Assembly (NCBI RefSeq): GCF_000308635.1 | Contig: NZ_BAGD01000028.1 | Coordinates: 54,365 to 118,364 of the forward strand | DNA: 64,000 nt | From: Nocardia otitidiscaviarum NBRC 14405 | GTDB taxonomy: Bacteria > Actinomycetota > Actinomycetes > Mycobacteriales > Mycobacteriaceae | Direction of reading: 5' to 3' | In this document: positions 62,506 to 64,000 of the stretch, in pieces | Layout: each line of letters opens with the position of its first letter | Position numbering within the stretch: the stretch's first letter is position 1 | Notes under the pieces: model-generated | Databases searched by the model: none | What the model saw: the letters and a program-made list of their open reading frames with translations, nothing else | Told to the model about the DNA's origin: nothing | Program-made: the position numbers and the translations under genes

Positions 62506-63636
62506 ATGACCGCGTTCCCGAGCTCCTCCGATGCCACCGCGCACCAGCATTCGCCCGGGCGACTGCTCGAGGCGCGGCGGATGAAAGCGTATCTGCTTCC
62601 CGGACTGCGGCATCGAGCCCGCGCCTGGCACATCCGCTACACGTCGACCAATGCGCAGGGCGCACCCATCGAGGTCACCGGGACCGTGCTGGTGCCGCGG
62701 ACCCCGCACGCCGACGGGCCGCGGCCGCTGATCGGCTACGCGGTCGGCACCCAGGGCCTGGCCGATTTCGTGGCCGCCGCGTCGTGGCAGCTGAGCCGCG
62801 GTCTGGAGTACGAATCGCTGTTCATCGCGCAGGCGCTGCGGCGCGGGTGGGCCGTGGCCATCACCGACTATCCCGGGCTCGGCAGCGACGGCACCCATCC
62901 GTACGTGATGGGGCGGGCGCTGGGACCGTCGGTGCTGGACAGCATGCGGGCGGCCCGGCAGCTGGCCGACGCGGAGCTGGATCCGGACGGTCCGCTCGCC
63001 ATCTGCGGCTACTCCGAGGGCGGCTGCGCGGCGGGCTGGGCGCTGCAATTGCAACCCAGCTACGCGCCCGATCTCCCGCTGGTCGGCGGCGCGGTGGGGT
63101 CGCCGCCCGCCGATCTGGAGGGCATGTTCGAGGCGCACGACGGAAAGCTGTTCGCCTTCCTGCTGTTCTGGGCGGTCATGGGCATCGACGCCGCCTACCC
63201 CGAACTCGAGGTGCTCTCCCACCTCAAGCCCTCGGCCAGGATGTTGGCCGCGGTGCTGCGCCGCGCCCACGTGGTTCCCGGTTTCGCGTTCGGCATGGCC
63301 TACGGCGCGGTGCTGCCCACCCAGTCGGCGCGTTTCGTGCACCGCCACCCGCTCGAGGTGCCGGAGGTGCTCGCCCGGGTGCGTGAGAACCGCCTGGGTT
63401 CCATTCCGCCCGCCACGCCGATCCTGCTCGGCGCGGGGACGGGGGAGCAGATCGTCCCGTTCAGCCAGACCGCCAACCTCTACGCGGACTGGCGTGAACT
63501 CGGTGTGGACGTCACCATGCACACCATGCCCCGGCTCGAACACCTCACCGGGGCCTTCGGCTTCGCGCCCCGGGCCTTCTCCTTCCTCGCCGACCGCTTC
63601 ACGGAGAACCGCCTCCAGCGCCCCCTCAGCGCCTGA
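62506..63636 (+). CDS. LIP-family lipase, apparently without a signal peptide
   Basis: 376 residues, alpha/beta hydrolase of the secretory lipase family: [36 protein letters not shown], nucleophile in [18 protein letters not shown], Asp region GEQIVPFSQ and His in [10 protein letters not shown]. Unlike the lipase at 44609 there is no hydrophobic N-terminal segment, so it may be cytoplasmic. ATG 62506 follows AAAGGCGG; an ATG at 62464 is also in frame. Last gene of the TetR-SDR-ligase operon (45-bp gap). Confidence 0.92.
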   Translation: MTAFPSSSDATAHQHSPGRLLEARRMKAYLLPGLRHRARAWHIRYTSTNAQGAPIEVTGTVLVPRTPHADGPRPLIGYAVGTQGLADFVAAASWQLSRGLEYESLFIAQALRRGWAVAITDYPGLGSDGTHPYVMGRALGPSVLDSMRAARQLADAELDPDGPLAICGYSEGGCAAGWALQLQPSYAPDLPLVGGAVGSPPADLEGMFEAHDGKLFAFLLFWAVMGIDAAYPELEVLSHLKPSARMLAAVLRRAHVVPGFAFGMAYGAVLPTQSARFVHRHPLEVPEVLARVRENRLGSIPPATPILLGAGTGEQIVPFSQTANLYADWRELGVDVTMHTMPRLEHLTGAFGFAPRAFSFLADRFTENRLQRPLSA

Positions 63637-63829
63637 GCGCCCGGCGCCGGTGCCGCGCCGTCGCGCTCGGCATCGGCCGCCGTGGGGCTCTTTCTTCCAG
63701 TTCGGTTGCTTTTCTTCCGAATCGGAGTGTTTTCCGCGAAGATCTATTTGCTGTGGGTACGCTGTGCCCGCGTTTGCTGTGGTGCCGATCGGATCGTTCG
63801 CAACGAATACCCTCCCGAGGAGGATGTGC

Positions 63830-64000
63830 GTGACTGCCGTAGCTCCAAAACCCGAACAGAACCTCGAGGCCGCCCGGCCGTTCCCCCGGCGTGGCAGGCC
63901 GAAGGGCGGGTTCCTGCGTGACGCGGTCACCACGACCGATCCGAAGACGCTCGGTCAGATGTACCTGTTCACCGCCATCTCGTTCTTCCTGATCGGCGGG
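63830..64000 (+). CDS. ctaD: Cytochrome c oxidase subunit I, 5' end only
   Basis: The first 57 codons are visible before the window ends. The N-terminus [20 protein letters not shown], then [20 protein letters not shown] leading into the first membrane helix, matches actinobacterial CtaD (aa3 oxidase of the bcc-aa3 supercomplex). GTG 63830 has GAGGAGG at 63817-63823 with 6-nt spacing; an in-frame ATG 63824 directly abuts that sequence and is less likely. Confidence 0.9.
   Translation, partial: MTAVAPKPEQNLEAARPFPRRGRPKGGFLRDAVTTTDPKTLGQMYLFTAISFFLIGG

Overview
The window reads as chromosomal DNA from a mycolic-acid actinomycete, most likely Nocardia. It is GC-rich throughout, uses many GTG and some TTG starts, and keeps gene order and protein similarity close to Mycobacterium tuberculosis Rv0876c-Rv0909 (recalled, not searched): DUF2530/MarR, an MFS carrier, serC, sepH, DUF2537/TrmH-type methyltransferase, gltA and citA, prrA/prrB, accD3, echA6, an Rv0906-type hydrolase and an Rv0909-type antitoxin. 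I see no rRNA, tRNA, CRISPR array, insertion sequence, integrase or attachment site.

Region 1 (0-22 kb) is mostly core metabolism and cell biology. It holds a sacsin-like ATPase, a TetR/ceramidase divergent pair with a palindromic operator, DUF2530 and MarR, YccF, an Eis-type acetyltransferase, two citrate synthases (gltA, citA), an MFS carrier, pdxH, an RDD membrane protein with a 39-bp coding repeat, a shortened DUF1272 protein, serC, sepH, a DUF6928-like protein, DUF2537 with an RNA methyltransferase, and an FKBP. Many transcription units end in strong hairpins.

Region 2 (22-34 kb) is about signalling. A leftward cluster runs hemophore-like protein, prrA, prrB, a YhgE/Pip protein lacking its membrane half, and a small VirB2-like membrane protein; prpE lies just upstream. 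To the right is a complete conservon (cvnA-D), whose CvnA kinase has a huge tail built from LPQR repeats.

Region 3 (34-44 kb) holds accD3, an XRE regulator plus membrane protein behind a triple half-site operator, an aldo/keto reductase, a flavoprotein with an in-frame low-complexity insertion, echA6, a metallo-hydrolase, an antitoxin-like protein, LigD and an isochorismatase-fold protein without the usual cysteine.

Region 4 (44-54 kb) is transport: a secreted lipase, a secreted glycine-zipper protein, an ECF transporter whose S-like and two ATPase parts are one polypeptide, a divergent cation exporter with a 14-bp palindrome at its promoter, a Baeyer-Villiger-type monooxygenase and a twin fluoride channel.

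Region 5 (54-64 kb) is lipid related: an AraC regulator of VirS type, a phosphoesterase, a pseudouridine synthase, a wax ester synthase, a HalD/BesD-like oxygenase, and a TetR-SDR-acyl ligase-lipase operon behind two 13-bp operators. With the monooxygenase these recall the mycobacterial mymA/virS gene set in scattered form. The window ends inside ctaD.
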